This document shows, piece by piece, positions 33,590 to 45,463 of a stretch of DNA of 64,000 nucleotides. A model generated the notes under the pieces. The model was not told where the DNA came from. It saw only the letters and a program-made list of their open reading frames with translations, and searched no databases. The translations under genes were made by a program, and so were the position numbers. Origin of the DNA: Cryptomeria japonica (taxonomy: Eukaryota > Streptophyta > Pinopsida > Cupressales > Cupressaceae); assembly GCF_030272615.1 (NCBI RefSeq), contig NC_081410.1, positions 186,107,619 through 186,171,618 on the forward strand, read 5' to 3'. Every line of letters starts with the position of its first letter. Position 1 is the stretch's first letter.

Positions 33590-34580
33590 TGTTGGAATCA
33601 GGGATCACTGAGAGGGGGGGGTGAATCAGTGATCTACCAATAATTAGAACTGCAATCTTATTATTTATCCACCGATTAATAATGCATAACAAATATGAAC
33701 ATAAAGATGCAACAATAAAAGCTCAAATCCACAACACCCAAATATTTACGTGGAAACCCAGAAAGGGAAAAACCACAGTGGGGATAGAACCCACAATATT
33801 CATATACTATGGCCAGGAGTATATAAATAGTACATAGATAGGGAATGCACTTGCATTCAGACTCACTGCCTAAAGCCCACTACTCAATTATAATTGCCTA
33901 GAAGGCTACAAACTTCAAGGAAGGCTCATTACCTTACAATTTGATTACAAAGTGAGTTTACAATGAAATGAACTCTTAGAAAGCATCTGACAATTCAAAT
34001 TGAGTTTTGGTTAGGCTCTGTATCACTAACTATCTTCGTTCTGCCAATTACCCTATTCTGATCTCAGTCAATTACCGGTTGATCTTAAAGAAAAATGCGC
34101 ACATGAAACTGCACTCAATCGCACCAAAATTGATCGCCAAACACTTAAAACATCATACACTAAAAATCAATCTCTACAATAATTTTATATATACCTAGTC
34201 TCACCACAAAAATAATTTCCTTCAAGTCGGCTTCAAGAGATGTAACATGTAGATGAAGTCAGCTCCGATCTCGAACACACCATAGTACCAAACTAAAGTA
34301 TCATAGAAACATGCTCCCAATAGGTCCTAACAAACATGGAGATCACAAAAATAATCACAACAAACACCAAAAATATTGGAGATGATTTCAGATCAACACA
34401 TTACCAAAATACCTTGTTTTGCCATTTAACTGTCTATCGGTTGCCTACATCTTCTGGATAAGCTAAGTCACGACTTCTGAATCGAATATTCCTGAAAAGT
34501 TTACATCAAAGAAAACCCTAAACAACTAATCAACAACCAGAAGTCTCCTGAAATCACCAGATGAGTGTGAATTGCCTACA
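33590..34580 (-). repeat. 5' LTR of element M
   Basis: 991 bp, TG...CA ends, followed by TSD TTAGG (34581-34585). The ACTGA..G-run..TCAGT hairpin is at 33606-33632. Confidence 0.92.
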
Positions 34581-34585
34581 TTAGG

Positions 34586-35215
34586 CTAGCAAGGGGATTG
34601 ATCTAATATGATGATGATAATGAAAAATGGGGAGTAAGGATGACAATGTATAGAGGATGATTAGGGAAACGTTGAATGATGATATTGGATCAAGAGAAGT
34701 GGGTTTTGATGTGAATTATGGAGGATGGTTAGAATGAGAAGTAGGACCTTAATTGGATTTTAAAAATGATGAGGATTAGGTTCCTAATGGATGGATAATG
34801 AATGAAATAATTATTAGGAGGAATAATTATGATGAATAGGAAGATGATTAGGAGATGATTGAGATGATTAGGGGTTATTAGGATGAGATGGGTGATTGGG
34901 ATGATTAAGGAGGTGATTAGGATGAGGTTGATAAATGAAATATATGACTTGGAGATTATGTGGAAAGCTTGAGTTGGAGGACACCTAGACATGAAGAACT
35001 TTTTTGGATTTTGAAATGTTTTGATTTTCATGAGTTTTTAAATTTATTTTATTTTTTTGGAATTTTTGGGTTTTATGATTTTTTTTGGATTTTTGGGTTT
35101 TATGATGTTTTTGGAGTTTTTGAGTTTTATATTTTTTTTGGATTGATGCAAATTACAAAAACCTATGGCTCAATTTGGATTCGTGTCCCTTTTGGTTTCA
35201 AGTGGGGAAGGTGAT
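34586..35215 (-). pseudogene. GGAT/GATGA-rich sequence (part 3) with T-rich tandem repeat
   Basis: Continuation of the GGAT-rich region after element M. 35045-35140 holds imperfect tandem units of the type TTTTTGGGTTTTATGA. Open frames in it reflect composition. It probably joins 20614 in the uninterrupted ancestor. Confidence 0.4.
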
Positions 35216-36239
35216 TTAAACATTCAAACACATAAGACACACCAACAAGCCTACTCACATGGGATTATCAATCCTTGTATGCACAAGGCACCACAAGGAA
35301 AGATGGCTTAAAAGTCTAGACTAGGCTTCACAAGTTCAACTAGGGGGTGTCCTTTATATACACAGGGTACGTGAGGCCCAAATCCATAGATGAAAGAGAA
35401 TAATGCCAAACAATCAGGAGGAGATGGTAACCCAATCTCCACCTTCACTTCCAAGAGGTATAAATTTTATTGGGGCTTACCCAAGATTGAAAAGATTCTA
35501 CTTCCAAGAGGGGTGTGTTTAGATTCACCCCTCGCTTCTTATACTCCATTGGAACATGGGAGTTGACGTCGTCCCTTGAGGTGATCAAATCCCCAAGCAG
35601 GGCTCCTAGAAAATGAAGAAAAGACCACTTATTTTTGGTGCACTCAAGTTCACCCTAAGGCGTGAGAGGAGAGCATACGTAAGTGGGTCTTGGGTTTTAA
35701 ATAAACTTGTTCTTCTTAATTCCAAATCCAAATGTGAAGAGTTCATTTTAAACCCATTTTGAAAATGTGAGTAAAGCACACCAAACAAATTATCTAAAAA
35801 AATTACTTGCAAAAATAGATTCCTCATGATTTTCTGATAAATTTCAAAAAACAATTGCTCAAAAACAATTTTGTATGACAAAGTTATGAGCATTTGAAGT
35901 TTCAAAGGAAAGGCTGAATTTGGATGTGTGCACCTGATGTTTGGAGCAGAATCTAGAAATTATGTTTAATCCACAGTGTAGAGCTCTGAGTCATCTTTCC
36001 TTGAAACAACTTCTTTATGCCCTTTTCCTTGAAACAACTTCTAGTAAGATTTGCAAAGAAGAAATGGGCTAGAATTAAGCCTCTAGGCACCTAGCTCTTG
36101 GTCACTCATATGACTAGCAGCTCGATGGAAGGTGTTGGGTGCTGATTTAGATCTGCCCTTGGTCTTCCATATGACCAAGATTTGACCTGCAAAAATTATT
36201 AAGTACACTACAAAGTTAAAACAACAAATTTTAAACTCA
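35216..36239. other. No gene seen
   Basis: About 1 kb of moderately AT-rich sequence with a TATA-like TTATATACAC near 35354 and repeated CTTCCAAGAGG (35450 and 35503). I see no protein motif, terminal repeat or RNA gene. It may be an unrecognised LTR or element end. Confidence 0.4.
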
Positions 36240-36702
36240 ATTTTGATCGGACTGCCAGGGGGGCTTGGTTGCTAGTGGAGGGGTTATTAGATCCCATCTA
36301 GGGGCCCTTGTTGTTGCTTATGTGGGTAACCTAAATGGGCATTCCTCTAATCAGGTTGAAGCGATGGCCTTACCCTGGGGAATCCGCATTTCCCTCACCA
36401 TGGGAATCAAGATTATGGACATAGAGGGTGACTCCAAGCTCATCATTGATGCTATCAAAGGGAAGAATAAGCTTAATTGGACAATTGAGGGAACCATCAA
36501 GGACACTCTGAGACTTATCTTTGGGCTTGACTCATTCAGAATTATAAATATCTTCAGGGAAGGCAATAGTGTGGCAGACGCCATGGTAGCCATTGGCCTA
36601 AACCTCTCAGGTTTGAGATGTTGGAGGAGTCACAATTCCCTCCTGGACCATGTTAACTTCCTTCTCCAGGAAGAGAAATCCAAAATCTTTACTAACTATT
36701 GA
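36240..36702 (+). pseudogene. LINE-type RNase H domain fragment
   Basis: The translation has GGVIRSHLGALVVAY, the helix with EAMALPWGI, then IEGDSKLIIDAI and REGNSVADAM. This is the RNase H-like domain found at the C terminus of plant LINE ORF2 and related proteins (RVT_3 type). The N-terminal DGA-like start is out of frame by one base near 36262. It ends at TGA 36700-36702. RT is not present upstream, so it is a fragment. Confidence 0.75.
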
Positions 36703-36808
36703 GCGACTACCAAGTGCTTCCCTTACCCTCCTCCCTTCCCTCGGGGTAGTCTAGAGATGTTGTTTTCATAATTCAAATATTGGGAATATCCCTTCGATCC
36801 CTTATGAT

Positions 36809-37755
36809 GTGGTGGTGACTTGTTCGGCCAGGCTGGCAATGATGCACGTGTTGTTGTGTTGGCAATTCCTTTGGGCTTGCAGAGTCATGATGAGGTATGA
36901 TTGGATTGGTAATGTGTTGGTTGCCATTGATATTTGTTGGCTCTTAATGCCTCATAACCAAGAAATAATTTCTAAAAGTGACTTCATTTTTTCCCATGCG
37001 CCCAACTTCATTTCTCATTTATTGACATCAGGCTCACACACTTCCCACTATCTCTTATTGGTTTTCTTCTCAAAGGGTCTCTGCAACTTTCTCTATGCTA
37101 ATTTTTTCTTAACTAAAGAAGCTCTGTTGGTGGAGGATATGGGGGGTGACAGAGTTAGATATGAACTGGATAATCCAGATGATTTTTAAAATGACCCCCT
37201 GGTCTGGAATTTCTGTGTTGAAGGTGGGGTTGTCAATTTTTTAGATTGCTTGAAGGGCCATGATGAGCAGCCCTCGGCTGCTTTTGCCTCCTCCTGGTCT
37301 GGGAGGCGTGTCTCAGTTGGCGGCATTGCCTTTTATGTCTCTAAGGAGACTATTGTCCAAGCTATGAAGCTGACCCTTGATGGTCGTCGTTGGATGTTTA
37401 CCAACCATGTCGCAAACAATGAAGGTTTGAAACGGTTCTTCTATAAACGCGGAGAACCCATCAAACTAAAAGGTGGGTTTGCTTGGGAGGAGCTCAAACA
37501 CCCATGGAACATGATCTTCCTCATGATCATGAAGTACTTCACTCTTGAAGGCAAGCATAAGGTATTCTACTACTATCATTTGCCCCTCCTAAATCACTTC
37601 CGCAAAATAGTTTTTCTTTGTCTGTCATTTTATTTACTGCACTCTATAGAAATCTCTGTTAAAGATACCATGGACCCCAAGCATGGGGATAAGCCACCCT
37701 ACCTCCTTCACCAGACCCTCATTTACAGGTTGTATAAATTCCATGAGGCCCTCTC
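36809..37755 (+). pseudogene. Unrecognised ORF J, part 1
   Basis: A frame with one TAA (37187-37189) runs into the copia insertion at 37755. It has a hydrophobic N-terminal segment, then KGHDEQPSAAF, VGGIAFYVSKETI, RRWMFTNHV, EGLKRFFYKRGE and YYYHLPLLNHF. The plan (short helix, GxIxF, SKETI, then a WxxxI..KY..EG..Y..PLL.HF block) loosely recalls the unknown domain of elements M and F, but I cannot show homology by eye. It continues at 45464. Function unknown; probably from a retroelement. Confidence 0.45.
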
Positions 37756-38222
37756 TGTTAGGAACCGGGAAGGACAACTGAGAGGGGGGGGTGAATCAGT
37801 TGTGAACCAGTTGTCAATAAATTATAATCCAAATGCAAATTATTCCAACTTAAACTTAATGTTGATAAACCAAATTTAAATGTCGGTAAGATAGATTAAC
37901 AGTTATAACAGTACCGATATAACTTAATGCATGAAATAGAAAGAGAAACAACATCCACAACACATGACACAAAGATTTTGACATGGAAACCCTATAAGGG
38001 GAAAAACCATGGTGGGAAACCTTACCCATATCCTACTAGTGAACATATACTGGTGACTGTACATAAGCCACTAACCATGCTGGTGAAAACAATATGTCGG
38101 TTCAACAATAAACCAATATAACCATAGTGCCAAATTGACAATGTAGACCTCCAAGAGGATAAGCGTTGACATCAATGACAAAACCAATGCAACACATGAC
38201 AAATTCATCCATAATAGCAACA
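37756..38222 (-). repeat. 3' LTR of element E, internally deleted
   Basis: 467 bp against about 1124 bp for the other LTR after removing its nested solo LTR. The missing part begins after the CATGGAAACCC..GGTGGGAAACC block and resumes at GTGAACATATACTGG. It retains the ACTGAG-G-run-TGAATCAGT hairpin (37774-37802). Confidence 0.88.
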
Positions 38223-38236
38223 ATCTCCCCCTTTGG
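38223..38236 (-). other. Polypurine tract of element E
   Basis: The minus strand reads CCAAAGGGGGAGAT immediately before TGTTGCTATT, the LTR start. A second purine tract of the same type is near 38395. Confidence 0.85.
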
Positions 38237-38548
38237 CATTGATGGCAACACTAGATGGAAAAACATCTAAGTGCTAAAAACAAAATGCCAAAAACCAACA
38301 ATCTCCCAAAATAGATCAATACAAAGTTTTGTGCCAAAATAGAAACCAAAAGTAAAAATACATCTCTCCCTAAAGAACAAAGTTTTTCCATAGATATCTC
38401 TCCCCCTTTGAAAGAAAATGCCAAATAAGTTAAGAATCAAAACATAACATACAGCTAACTACTCCCCCTGAGCAGTATCTCTCCTTCATCAAAGCTGGAA
38501 AAAGATTTTTTTGTTAGTCCTTGCCGGTTTGATGCCAATCTTCATCAT

Positions 38549-38757
38549 TTAAGTCTCTGTCGATGGGGAAAATACCCCAAGCTTCTCTCTGAGATAATCA
38601 AATGTTTCTTTAGGCAAAGGCTTTGTAAGGATATCTGGATTTTTCTCTTTAGTATTCACATAAACCAATCTCACTTCATTTGCTTCAACATTCTCTTTCA
38701 GAAAATTGTACTTAAAAGAAACATGCTTTGTCTTAGAGTGAAATACCAGATTCTTTG
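38549..38757 (-). pseudogene. pol: Copia element E RNase H, C-terminal end
   Basis: The minus frame contains FHSKTKHVSFKYNF, VRLVYVNTKE and ILTKPLPKE..YLREKLGV, the end of copia RNase H. The upstream part (CDNSTT) is on the far side of solo LTR D, at about 39545-39580. Confidence 0.85.
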
Positions 38758-39533
38758 TGTTGTAAAATGCACACTCCAATGAGAAATTGTAGGTGATTGA
38801 AGGTATTGTCATTGATGGCAACCTTGCAATCCTATGGCACTAGTAGGCACCGACAACGGCAGATAGTTTACCGGCAGCGGCAAAGATGATTACTGACACC
38901 CCAATCGACAGGATTTTGTTTATTACATTTTGTATTTAATTATAATATCTTTTTGTAAGATGATAAGGTGATTGTAATAGGACTCATATATAAGTATGAG
39001 ATCTTGTAGATCATTTAGTATGTGAACATGGTCAGATTATTGCATAAGTATTATGCGAATATTAAGGCAAATTTTGGAGTAAGGTTTATGGTTATTCTGT
39101 GAGCTTAAACCGGTACTGAACCTGGCATAGCAGATGTTGAATCGAAGTAGTACATGATATTAGATTTGCATAGTCCATATTTGTAAGTCAGTGAGACTTC
39201 CTTTTTGTAATTAAGCAGTGAGCTTTAGGCATTTGGCCTTCTTGCATGTGTAGGCCCCTATTGTAAGTAATATTCATTTATTAGCCAATGAGTGAATATT
39301 GTGGGTCACAAATCCCACCGAGGTTTTTCCCACACTGGGTTTCCTCATTAAAAATATTGTGTTATGGTGTTCATTCTATGTTGTGGTTATTGTTCTTGTT
39401 TACTGCATTAATTCTTGTTTACCAGTACATTGTTTTGGAATGCAATTTGTTTAATAAGATTAGAAAATCTGTAAATTGGCAAGATACTGATTCAGCCCCC
39501 CCCCCTCTCACAGTATCTTTGGGAATCCTAACA
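38758..39533 (+). mobile_element. Solo LTR D, TSD CTTTG, in element E
   Basis: Starts TGTTGTAAAATGC and ends GAATCCTAACA. CTTTG is at 38753-38757 and 39534-39538. It is the same family as solo LTR C and the LTR of element G (shared ACACTCCAATGAGA near the start, ACTGATTC..C-run near the end). 776 bp. Confidence 0.93.
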
Positions 39534-39538
39534 CTTTG

Positions 39539-40945
39539 ATATATCAATTGTTGTTGAATTATCACAATAAATAATTATTGGTTCTTTGCATTTTACCTTT
39601 ATATCCTTCAACATTTTCTTGATCCATAATACCTAAGTACAATTAGTTGTTGCTACAACATATTCTAATTTTGTTGTAGATAATGATGTACAAGTCTTCT
39701 TCTTGCCGATCCATGAAATCAATCTTTTGCCAAGAAAGAATGCACCGCCATTGGTACTCTTTCTAAAATCTACATCTCTTGCCCAATTTGCATCTATGTA
39801 TGCACATAAATCAAAATTTTCATCCATAGGATACCATAAACCAAGATTTGTTGTGCCTTGTAGGTACCAGAAAATCCTTTTAATTGTTGATTTATGATTT
39901 TCTTTAGGATTGCTTTAAAATCTAGATACAATACACATTGCATTCATTATATCAGTTATGGTTTGTGTCAAATACAGTAATCCTCCAATCATATATTTGT
40001 ACCTTGTCGGATTAATAGGAGTTGAATCATCCTTCAATGTCAATTTATCATTTGTAGTCATAGGAGTGCTTACCGGTTTGGAGTTTTCCATACCAAATTT
40101 CTTCAAAAGTTCCTTCAAGTACTTTGTTTAACACATGAATATACCTTTACTTGTTTGTGAAATCTGCAAACCTAGAAAAAAAATTATCTCTCCAATCATA
40201 GACATTTCAAATTCTTCCTACATCTTGTTAGCAAAATCTTTACATAACTCTTCTTCACCTCCAAAAATTATATCATCCACAAATACTTCAATAACCAAAA
40301 TGTCATCATTAGTAACTTTGTAATACAAATTGTTGTCAGCATTACCTTTTGTGTAACTAAGCTTCAAAAGATATTTATCCAATATATCATACCAAGCTTT
40401 GGGAGCTTGCTTTGATCCATATAAAGCTTTCCTTAACCTGCAAACCATATCCTTATCATCTGTTAATGAAAATCCATTAGCTTGTTAAATGTAAACTTTC
40501 TCTTAAAGATCTCCATTCAAAAATGCACATTTTACATCCATCTGATAAACTTTATAGTTCTTGTGAGCTACAAATGCAAGAAATAGTCTAACTGCCTTAA
40601 TTCTGGCTAGTGGTGCAAAGGTTTCATTATAACCAATTCCTTCTTTCTGTGAATAACCTTTACAAACTAATCTTTCTTTGTTTCTAATTACTTCACCATC
40701 TTCATTAAATTTATTTCTATATACCCATTTAGTTCCAATTACATTTTTGTCTTTAGGCCGGGGAACTAATATCCAAGTATTATTCTTTTCAATTTGTTCT
40801 AATTCATCTTCCATTGCTTTTATCCAATGTTCATATTGACATGCTTCAATAACAGATGCTGGTTCAACTTGAGAAATTAAACACACCTCTTCATTTGTCA
40901 ATCTTCCTCTAGTCATAACACCTTGATTTTTTCTTTCCAATTATC
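39539..40945 (-). pseudogene. pol: Copia element E RT and RNase H
   Basis: Frames 40503-40940 ([47 protein letters not shown]), 40218-40448 (ALYGSKQAPKAWY and the catalytic FVDDIIFGG), 39915-40118 (MKELLKKFGM, GGLLYL) and 39633-39827 (AYIDANWARD, LSTTKLEY) cover RT and RNase H with frameshifts. The catalytic YVDD is FVDD here. Confidence 0.87.
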
Positions 40946-41156
40946 TAATTCTCTGAATGATTCAATCTTATATACCTGGGTTTATTCTAATTTACATTCA
41001 CAGGCTGTTGTTCATCAATCACAGTTGAGTTTTCTAATGATGCCGATCTGACTGGATCTTCACTTTGTACTGGTGCAATCTATGTTGGTTCATTTATAAT
41101 CATTTCAACTGTCGGTTCTACAGATCTTGAATCTCCTCTAAAATGTTCATTTGTCC

Positions 41157-42117
41157 TCACATTATTCCTTCATTACTTCTAGGATCAAATTTACCAATAT
41201 ACTCATCTCTTCTAATATAAAATTTGCTTCCAAATATTCTGAAGTATTTAAGACTAGGAGTATGACCAAACCATAGTTCATAAGGAGTCTTACCGGTTTC
41301 ACTTTTGATGTGAACTATGTTGAAAGTATAAACCATTGTATTCACTATTTCTCTCCAGTACACATGAGGTAGATTTGCTTCCATCATCATGGTTCTTGTT
41401 GCATCCAGAATAGTTATGTTCTTCCTTTCCACAACTCCATTCTGTTGGGGTGTCTGAGGTGTTGATAGTTGTCTTTTGTTCTATTTTCCTTGCAGAATGC
41501 ATTAAATTCTCTAGATGTAAATTCTACTCCTAGATCTGATCTCAAGCATTTTATTTTCTTGCCGGTTTCATTCTCTACCATTTCCTTGTATATCTTGAAT
41601 CTTCCAAAAGCTTATGATTTCTCCCTGAGAAAAGTAACCCAACACATTCTAGAATGATCATCAATTATTAGCATAAAGTATCTATCACCCTGTAGACTTC
41701 TTGTTCTTGTTGGACCACATAAATCAGTATGAATTAAATCAAGAATATTATTGGATTTCTCAGTAATGCTCTTAAATGTTATTCTAACTTCCTTTCCCAT
41801 TTGACATTCCTTACATACCGGATTATGAGGTTTCACAATCTTAGGCAAATCTCTTACCACCTTAGTTGAACTGATCTTTACAATGCAATGAAAATTCACA
41901 TGACAGGATCTTTTATGTCATATCCAACTTTCATTAATGTGTGCAATCAAACATGTCTTATCGTTGGTATTCAAATGAAAGATATTACCTTTAGTCTGAT
42001 TACCAGTTGCAATCTCTAATCCAGTTTTGTTTAAGATTTTACATTTTCCATTCTTGAATTGTAACTAAAATCCTTTTTCCACTAACTGACCAACACTCAA
42101 AAGATTATGCTTTAAAC
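41157..42117 (-). pseudogene. pol: Copia element E integrase
   Basis: The frame 41612-41899 holds CKECQMGKE and LIHTDLCGPTRT, then LIIDDHSRMCWV of the catalytic core. 41157-41502 holds MERKNITILDATRTMM, VYWREIVNT and TPYELWFG. Stops and frame changes lie between them. Confidence 0.85.
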
Positions 42118-42118
42118 C

Positions 42119-43415
42119 TTATACATAATAAACATTGTCAATATTATGCTTACCATCCAAAGATATAGTGCCTCTTCCTTTGATTAAACAAGCTTTATCA
42201 TCTCCAAATCTTACTAGACCTCCATGAATTTCCTGAAATGATAAGAATTTTATTTTATCACCAATCATATGATGTGAGCATCCACTATTTATTATCCATT
42301 CATCCTTTTCATCAATTTTTGCTGCCAGTGCCTTCTCTACCAGTTTGACAATAGGTGTTGGTTGATCTTCTTTTATTGCAACAAAATCACATCCACTATC
42401 TGTTGGATCTTCATCTGAATCATCTGTAACACCTTCATCTACATAGTAACATGACTTATCTTTGTTTTTCTTAAATCTATATATTTGATATTCAGGGTTA
42501 GGCTTATATGCTCCTTTTTCTTCCTCCCTTAGTCTTGCATGTCTATCAGGACACCTAAAAGCCATATGACCAACTTTATTGCAATTAAAACATTTGAAAG
42601 GTGCTTTACCTTCATACTTACTTCCTACTGGACCTTTAGGCATCTTCCTTGCAAATAGTGCTTCAAGTTCTTCAAGTTCTTCATTTTCTCTCCTCATATC
42701 TTCAAGTTCTTTTGCATAAAGTGCTTTCTAATTAGTTTTATCAGATGATTATTATGATGATGATGATGCTTTGAAAGATAAATCAGTCTTGATTGTAGCA
42801 ACAAGACCAAATTCCTCAAGCTCAAATGTTGAAAGTTTTCCAACCAAAGTATCTCTAGAAACTGATGTATTAGGCATTGTTCTCAACTCTTAAATAGCAG
42901 TCACTTTCATTTTATAAGCCGATGGCAATGCTCTTAAAACTTTAGAAACAAATTCATCTTCACTTAAAGATCCTCCACAACATTGTATTCCTAAAAAAAT
43001 TTCATTAACTCTTTTCATAAATGCTGAAATTTCTTTCATCTTCTTCCATTTTTAAATTTTCATACCTGACCTGGTAACATTCCAGTTTTGCAATTTTGAC
43101 AGTGGTATCTCCTTCATTTGATGTTTTCAGTTTATCCCAAATAGCTTTAGCAGTAGATCGGTCTTATAATTCCATGATTTGCTGATCTGATAATATGCTC
43201 ATAAGTGCTTCTCTTGCTTTGCAATAATTCTCTAAGTCTTTAGCCAATGTCGGTGGATGAGGTTGATTCATAGTAGGACCAACATAGCCATTCTTTGTAA
43301 CATCCCATATATATCTTCCAATGTAGTTCAGATGTGTTTCCATTCTAATCTTCCATATACCATAGTTAGTTCCATCAAGTTTTAGACTGTCCTTCTTGAA
43401 AATATTTGTTGTCAT
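42119..43415 (-). pseudogene. gag: Copia element E gag, zinc knuckle and protease
   Basis: Gag starts at ATG 43413-43415 with a copia N terminus (LKLDGTNYGIWKIRMETHL). The middle is frameshifted. 42119-42697 has the knuckle CFNCNKVGHMAFRC and the protease region WIINSGCSHHM. The catalytic Asp of the usual DSG is replaced by Asn (NSG), which fits a single G-to-A change and would inactivate the protease. Confidence 0.85.
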
Positions 43416-43416
43416 A

Positions 43417-43474
43417 GGATCTCCTCAAGCTGTTAGGCTTCTGCAAAAAAGAGGACTTTGCTCAAAATTCAATT
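43417..43474 (-). other. Leader and degenerate primer-binding site of element E
   Basis: Between the LTR start (43474) and the gag ATG lies a degenerate PBS (minus strand ATTGAATTTTGAGC for the usual ATTGGTATCAGAGC), then AAGTCCTC and GAAGCCTAACAGCTTGAGGA. The last motif recurs in G (55461-55486), and more diverged in F and M. Confidence 0.7.
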
Positions 43475-45459
43475 TTTAGGAACTAGGAAGGACAACTGAG
43501 AACCATTTGTTAATAAATTATAATCCAAATGCAAATTATTCCAACTTAAACTTAGTGTCGATAAACCAAATTTAAATGTCGGTAAGATAGATTAACAGTT
43601 ATAACAGTACCAATATAACTTAATGCACGAAACAGAAAGAGAAACATAATCCACAACACATGACATAGAGATTTTGACATGGAAACCCTGTAAGGGGTAA
43701 AAACACAGTGGTAAACCTTACCCAAAATCAGATGATACTACTGCAGATAGTAAGTGTATACAAAATGGGGTCTGCACATGCAAAAAGGCCAACCGCCTAG
43801 AGCTTACTGCTCAATCACAAAATAGGAGTCACGCTGACTACAATTGGATAGTTAAATCCAATAACAATGTACTGCTTCAGAATAGCATCTACAATGTTGG
43901 ATTCAGTATCAGTTTAAGCTCTGACTATGAGTGTCAAACACCTTCATAACCTTTCCTTCAACCTTCAGATAATATCTATGTGATTCACTCAAGGATCTGC
44001 TTATTTTATCTCTTCAATATTCGCACACACTCATCATGATCGATCTTCAATAAGATCTTACAATCATTTATACAAAACCTAAGACCTATACATGAGGTCG
44101 GATCACTAAATATATTACAATTAAATCAATTACAAATAAGTCTTGATGTGATACAATATGTTAGCTCAATGCATTTACCACATTATCCAATCAATAAACC
44201 ATTTCCAAGATGTGTCGTGCTGATCTGGAATAGATATCATGTACCGGTCCATAACCTAGACCTATATGTCGGTTAAGACAAATATGTCAACCCGATTAGA
44301 CCAATAAACAAAACACCAAATCCAAACATCCAATCCATGTCTTCAACATAACTAAATAATCTCCAGATGATAACAAGTTATCATCACTGTCGGTGAACCA
44401 TATATCCTGTTGTTGAACATATACCAGTGACTGTGCATAATCCACTAACCATGTCAGTGAACACTATTAGGGGTCCCACAGATACTGAGAGGGGGGGTGA
44501 ATCAATATCTAACCAGTAATAAGAATTTCTCAATTTAAAACATGCAGAACATAATATAATAGTGTACCGGTATGCAAGAAATAATGCAGTAAACAGAATC
44601 AAGAATATCCACATGAAAAGTACACCATAACACAAGATATTTAATGAGGAAACCCGGTGTGGGAAAAACCTCAATGGGATTTGTGACCCACAATATTCAC
44701 TCACTAGCCAATAAGAGAATATTACTTACAATAGGGGCTTGCACATGCAGGAAGGCCAACTGCCTAGAGCTCACTGCTCAATGGGAAGTCACACTGACTT
44801 ACAATAAGGATTATACTAATCCAATGACTTGTACTGCTTTACAATAGCATCTCTAATGCCAGATTCAATACTGGTTCTTTCTCTGTTCTTTACATATACC
44901 CTTGACCTATAATTCGCACATTAGGTCTACCTAATAATTTTCTTTATGCCCTTATATTCACTCCCATCACTTCTGCAAATGTCTATAATGATCTCCTTTA
45001 TATACAAGAGTCATTTTACAATTTGTCAAGTCGACTTACAATAATAAACAAAATATTACATAATAAAAATCCTGTTGGCCTTTGTGCTGGTATACATCTT
45101 TTCTTCTGTACCGATGTCGGTGTCTTTGTTGATGTTGGTGCACTATCTTGCCTATGTAATGCTTTGTCGGTATGATGTCTTGCCGGTGTCATAGGATTGC
45201 AAGGTTGCCTATAATACTTGCCGGTATGATGTCTTGCCGGTGCCATAGGATTGCAAGGTTGCCATCAATGACAAAACCTTCAATCACATACAATGTCTCA
45301 TTGGAGTGTCCATATGCCAACAAACACAATATGTCAGTTCAACAATAAACCAATATAACCATAGTGCCAAATCAACAATGTAGACCTCCAAGAGGATAAG
45401 TGTTGACATCAATGACAAAACCAATGCAACACATGATGAAGTCATCCATAATACCAACA
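43474..45459 (-). repeat. 5' LTR of element E containing solo LTR C
   Basis: LTR sequence at 43474-44460 and 45328-45459, ending TACCAACA. It lacks the G-run of the hairpin (GACAACTGAGAACC, compared with GACAACTGAGAGGGG in the other LTR), a small deletion between short repeats. Confidence 0.85.
44466..45322 (-). mobile_element. Solo LTR C, TSD AACAC, inside the LTR of element E
   Basis: Plus-strand ends are TATTAGGGGTCC and ATGCCAACA. AACAC is at 44461-44465 and 45323-45327. Minus-strand orientation. It belongs to the D/G family and carries the ATACTGAG-G-run-TGAATCA block (44484-44506). Confidence 0.92.
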
Positions 45460-45463
45460 CTCT

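Larger units (their letters stand above)
20620..34580 (-). mobile_element. Pol-less LTR retroelement M (gag-like plus unknown ORF), TSD TTAGG
   Basis: LTRs at 20620-21604 and 33590-34580 have TG...CA ends, and TTAGG is duplicated at 20615-20619 and 34581-34585. The minus strand carries a Met-tRNA PBS (33576-33587), leader, coiled-coil gag-like region, CCHC knuckles, a long decayed ORF of unknown function and a polypurine tract (21605-21616). A younger copia element (24700-31450) is inserted in the ORF. I see no protease, RT, RNase H or integrase of its own. After subtracting the insertion the element is about 7.2 kb. The two LTRs differ clearly, so it is old. Confidence 0.88.
37756..45459 (-). 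mobile_element. Decayed Ty1/copia element E, minus strand
   Basis: LTRs are 37756-38222 and 43474-45459 (the latter with a nested solo LTR). Flanks are CTCTC (37751-37755) and CTCTG (45460-45464), a one-base mismatch from a 5-bp duplication. Gag, zinc knuckle, protease, integrase, RT and RNase H are on the minus strand in copia order. A second solo LTR sits in RNase H (38758-39533). The many stops show it is old. It is the only element with pol that shares its leader motif with the pol-less family. Confidence 0.88.
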
